NCBI GenBank assembly: GCA_017513195.1
Contig: JAFXGM010000023.1
Span: 1 to 40,968 of the forward strand
DNA length: 40,968 bases
Direction: 5' to 3'
DNA from: Clostridia bacterium
Lineage (GTDB): Bacteria > Bacillota > Clostridia > Oscillospirales > Acutalibacteraceae
The first letter of the stretch is position 1, and each line of letters starts with the position of its first letter. The notes under the pieces are model-generated. The model did no database searches. It had not been told where the DNA came from and saw only the letters and a program-made list of their open reading frames with translations. Below, piece by piece: positions 38,754-40,968 of this stretch. The translations under genes were made by a program, and so were the position numbers.

Positions 38754-39410
38754 TTAATCATCACTAATATACATATTTGCTCTGCCGAGGTTACCCATAT
38801 CTGCAAAGTAATTGTAAAGAAATTCACGCTGCTTTTTAGTAAGTGGTTTTGATTGAGTTACAACATAACCACCGTCATTTGAGGGGTTGTGTATAAGCAC
38901 ATAGCCTTTAACATTACAGAGAAAGTCATTTGGAACAAAATTTCTTTTATCTGCAAGTTCCCAATCCTCATATTCTTTTGCCATATTCTTATTTTTAATG
39001 ATGTTTTCAGCAGATGTGCAATGAGTTCCCCACTCGCTTATAAAAAACTCACCCGTTGGAGATAACCAACCAAACGGCTGACTTGACTTTTTAGGCTTTG
39101 TTTGTTCTGCACCCGAGGGCAAAATTCCACTTTCAAACTCGGCTTTTAACTCATTATAGATTTTTATATCAGCGGGTAACGCTAAAATTTCGTCTGCGTG
39201 AAGCCCATTACTTGAACTATCTTCATTTTTAACCACCATAACAAATTCCCAACTTCCTCTAACACAATGAGAAAACGAAAGGTTAAAAATTTTCATAATA
39301 TAATAAAGTCCGAGTTTTGTATCATAATCAAGTTCCATAGTAGTAATAAAGTTACTACCCTTTAATTTGCTTAAAGCATTTTGAATATACCAACTAAATG
39401 TTTTTGTCAT
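38754..39410 (-). CDS. Unknown protein, 218 aa
   Basis: ATG at 39410 with AGGAGTGACACAAA upstream. The C-terminal half reads FGWLSPTGEFFISEWGTHC, ..., VPNDFLCNVKGYVLIHNPSN, ... KPLTKKQREFLYNYF; these are segments of a phage protein type seen next to other accessory genes. No enzymatic motif is recognised. It lies 12 nt downstream of the IbrA-like gene, in the same operon. Confidence 0.7.
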   Translation of the reverse strand: MTKTFSWYIQNALSKLKGSNFITTMELDYDTKLGLYYIMKIFNLSFSHCVRGSWEFVMVVKNEDSSSNGLHADEILALPADIKIYNELKAEFESGILPSGAEQTKPKKSSQPFGWLSPTGEFFISEWGTHCTSAENIIKNKNMAKEYEDWELADKRNFVPNDFLCNVKGYVLIHNPSNDGGYVVTQSKPLTKKQREFLYNYFADMGNLGRANMYISDD

Positions 39411-39422
39411 TTTGTGTCACTC

Positions 39423-40634
39423 CTATTCTGCAAATATGCCCCATTCGTTACGCTTGTTTTTTATTCGTTCAATGTACTTTGTATATGCACTCTGTTTTGT
39501 AGGGGAAAAGCCCAAGCCCTTGCACCAGTAATCATTACGCAAGAGTGTACGGCAAATTCTACGCCAACTCGGTACATCTCGTTTCTTTTCCATTTGCGGG
39601 TCTGCTTCGTCTGGTATTCCGTCTTCGTACCCTCTGTCCATATACCACTTGATATAAACCGCAATTTTTGACTTGTAGTGTTCTGCGGTCTTTTTCGGCA
39701 TAGTGTCAAGCAGGTATTTTGCGAAACTTTCCCAAGTATGATTAGGCGGTAATTTGATTTTACCGTTACCGAGAATATTGCCCCTTTCGTTGCAATAGAT
39801 ATTACCGTTATTCGCACCGTTTACACGGAACACCATTTTAGCCCAAGTCTGTGGCTCTAATATTTGATACATCCACAATGACCGTCTTGTTGTATCGCCA
39901 AAAGGCTCGTCAACTCTCATTTGATGAAGTGTCAACCCTGCTTTGTAGAACTGGTCATACAATTCGTTGTAGCATTTTTTGTACTTACCGAGATATGTCC
40001 AGTCATCCTCTGCACGCCAGTCATAAATCGGGTAAACATTGTAGATATTATCAGCAACGCAAGTTGTAAACAGTTTGTCTGCAAACACATTTTTACGCTG
40101 ATTTGTCAATGCTCTGTATCGGTTAAGACTTTCTCTTGTTCGTATGCCTACAAAACAAGCAGTTCTCTCGCCGTCCCCGTACCATTCCGCAAACTTCGGC
40201 ACAAACTCTTCAAAAGTAATGTGGTAATACCAGAACGGGAAGAAGTTTTCATCGGTTATGCTCATTTCTTCGGGTTGTCTTACCCAAGCATCTTTTTTGT
40301 CTTTGTCCCAGCAAATCCACTCTGGCTCAAACTGGCTGCACGCATTGTCTGTCAACAAGGGAAGAGCAATCCAGTACGGCTCAATGTGGTCCTTATACAT
40401 CTCGTAAATGTGCTTAATATGTTCGATTGTCATTTTGTACTGTATTTCCCAGTCAATGAAAAGCAATGCAACCTTTCTGTTTCGTTTTATTGCTTCTTCC
40501 ATAACAATATGTGTCATAACGGTACTATCTTTGCCACCGCTGAAAGACACGCATATTTTGTTGAAGTTGTCAAATGTCCATTCCACACGCTTTTTAGCAG
40601 CTTCATAAACATTCATATCAAGATTTCGTATCAT
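39423..40634 (-). CDS. ibrA: IbrA-like PAPS reductase/ATP pyrophosphatase family protein (DUF3440)
   Basis: 403 aa. The N-terminal PP-loop SGGKDS (32-37) and the following alpha/beta domain match the PAPS reductase/N-type ATP pyrophosphatase family; the C-terminal segment (SWRRICRTLLRNDYWCKGLGF, about 350-375) is the DUF3440 signature of IbrA. The family binds adenylated or ATP-type substrates; the actual reaction of IbrA is unknown. The start overlaps the stop of the 145-aa protein (ATGA), and the IbrB-like gene lies one gene upstream. Related domains occur in DndC, so a role in nucleic acid modification is a reasonable but unproven idea. A sulfate assimilation role is unlikely in a phage. 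Confidence 0.88.
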   Translation of the reverse strand: MIRNLDMNVYEAAKKRVEWTFDNFNKICVSFSGGKDSTVMTHIVMEEAIKRNRKVALLFIDWEIQYKMTIEHIKHIYEMYKDHIEPYWIALPLLTDNACSQFEPEWICWDKDKKDAWVRQPEEMSITDENFFPFWYYHITFEEFVPKFAEWYGDGERTACFVGIRTRESLNRYRALTNQRKNVFADKLFTTCVADNIYNVYPIYDWRAEDDWTYLGKYKKCYNELYDQFYKAGLTLHQMRVDEPFGDTTRRSLWMYQILEPQTWAKMVFRVNGANNGNIYCNERGNILGNGKIKLPPNHTWESFAKYLLDTMPKKTAEHYKSKIAVYIKWYMDRGYEDGIPDEADPQMEKKRDVPSWRRICRTLLRNDYWCKGLGFSPTKQSAYTKYIERIKNKRNEWGIFAE

Positions 40635-40968
40635 AAGTAATCTCCTATATCGTCAAATGTCATTTGGTAATTCGGGCATTGTTTAGAAAACTTTTTCAAC
40701 CATTCGTATATGACCTCTTCGGCAATCTTGTTAGCCCTCTTTTGTACTTTGGGTGCAAGTAATACCCACGCTTTGCGGGTTTCTTCATCATAACAACCGC
40801 CGTACATAAAACAGGCACACTGACCGAGCCACGCCCTGCCGTTGCTTTCTGGGTTAGTCAAGACTTGTTCTGTTGCTATCTGCCATTCAGTTACAACTCT
40901 TTGCATATACTCACGGCATATCTTTTCATCGCTCAAACATTCAATCGCTTTTTGTATGCGGTCTTCAC
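40631..40968 (-). CDS. Conserved phage protein, C-terminal part (gene spans the circle junction)
   Basis: The C-terminal part of the ~145-aa protein that starts at position 241 in the circular genome. Its stop overlaps the IbrA-like ATG (ATGA). A TTG at 40936 can serve as a formal start in the linear window, but the frame continues upstream with an ATG and good spacing to the IbrB-like gene, so the longer form is right. GRAWLGQCACFMYGGCYDEE contains three Cys residues, and the C-terminal part is helical. No family is recognised. Confidence 0.85.
   Translation of the reverse strand, partial: EDRIQKAIECLSDEKICREYMQRVVTEWQIATEQVLTNPESNGRAWLGQCACFMYGGCYDEETRKAWVLLAPKVQKRANKIAEEVIYEWLKKFSKQCPNYQMTFDDIGDYL
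40828..40968. repeat. Terminal direct repeat, right copy (circular contig overlap)
   Basis: Identical to positions 1-141. The junction lies inside the gene between the IbrB-like and IbrA-like genes. The exact length 141 is a common largest k-mer of metagenome assemblers, so an assembly overlap is more probable than a physical repeat. Confidence 0.93.

Overview
This window is essentially one complete genome of a temperate, siphovirus-like tailed phage. The first 141 bases are repeated exactly as the last 141 bases, so the contig closes into a circle of 40,827 bp. The base composition is AT-rich, the ribosome binding sites are strong AGGAGG-like, and the head-tail genes, tail genes, recombination genes and large serine integrase all resemble those of phages of low-GC Firmicutes. 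A gut Clostridia host is the likeliest, by inference. The repressor and integrase are on the + strand; nearly everything else is on the - strand.

Reading the - strand from high to low coordinates: (i) 34.0-34.6 kb is the lysogeny control region, with two leftward promoters, a hairpin leader and a Cro-like regulator facing the + strand repressor and integrase (34.6-36.5 kb). (ii) 33.8-28.3 kb holds recombination and DNA modification genes: ERF annealing protein, YqaJ exonuclease, two C5-methyltransferase-like proteins, NinB-like protein, HNH nucleases, SSB and a PD-(D/E)XK-type nuclease. (iii) 28.3-22.6 kb holds a GIY-YIG nuclease behind a consensus promoter and a structured RNA leader, a replisome organizer, an RlmN/Cfr-like radical SAM protein, a DnaC-like loader and an ArpU/RinA-like late regulator. 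(iv) 22.6-13 kb is packaging and head: frameshifted DNA methyltransferase, HNH, TerS, TerL, portal, Clp-type protease, capsid, connectors, tail tube and tail chaperones with a -1 frameshift. (v) 13-2 kb is tape measure, baseplate and tail-tip proteins, a membrane/coiled-coil protein, holin and amidase, closed by a terminator. (vi) From a promoter at 1.9 kb a leftward accessory operon runs through the circle junction to 37.7 kb. It has small proteins, an IbrB-like ParB protein, a conserved unknown, an IbrA-like PAPS-reductase-family protein, further unknowns and an XRE regulator. A lipoprotein/membrane protein pair (36.6-37.6 kb) lies next to the integrase.

The features most worth following up are these: a compact RNA at about 27,780-27,885 with a 13-bp helix, two hairpins, a perfect 7-nt loop complementarity and an intrinsic terminator; the RlmN-like radical SAM protein that lacks one of the two catalytic cysteines; the coupled IbrB / unknown / IbrA cassette; and a 17-bp element (encoding Met-Cys-His-Tyr/Asn-Glu if translated) found at four early-gene junctions. 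No tRNA, rRNA, CRISPR array or insertion sequence was seen, and no intergenic gap exceeds about 300 bp.
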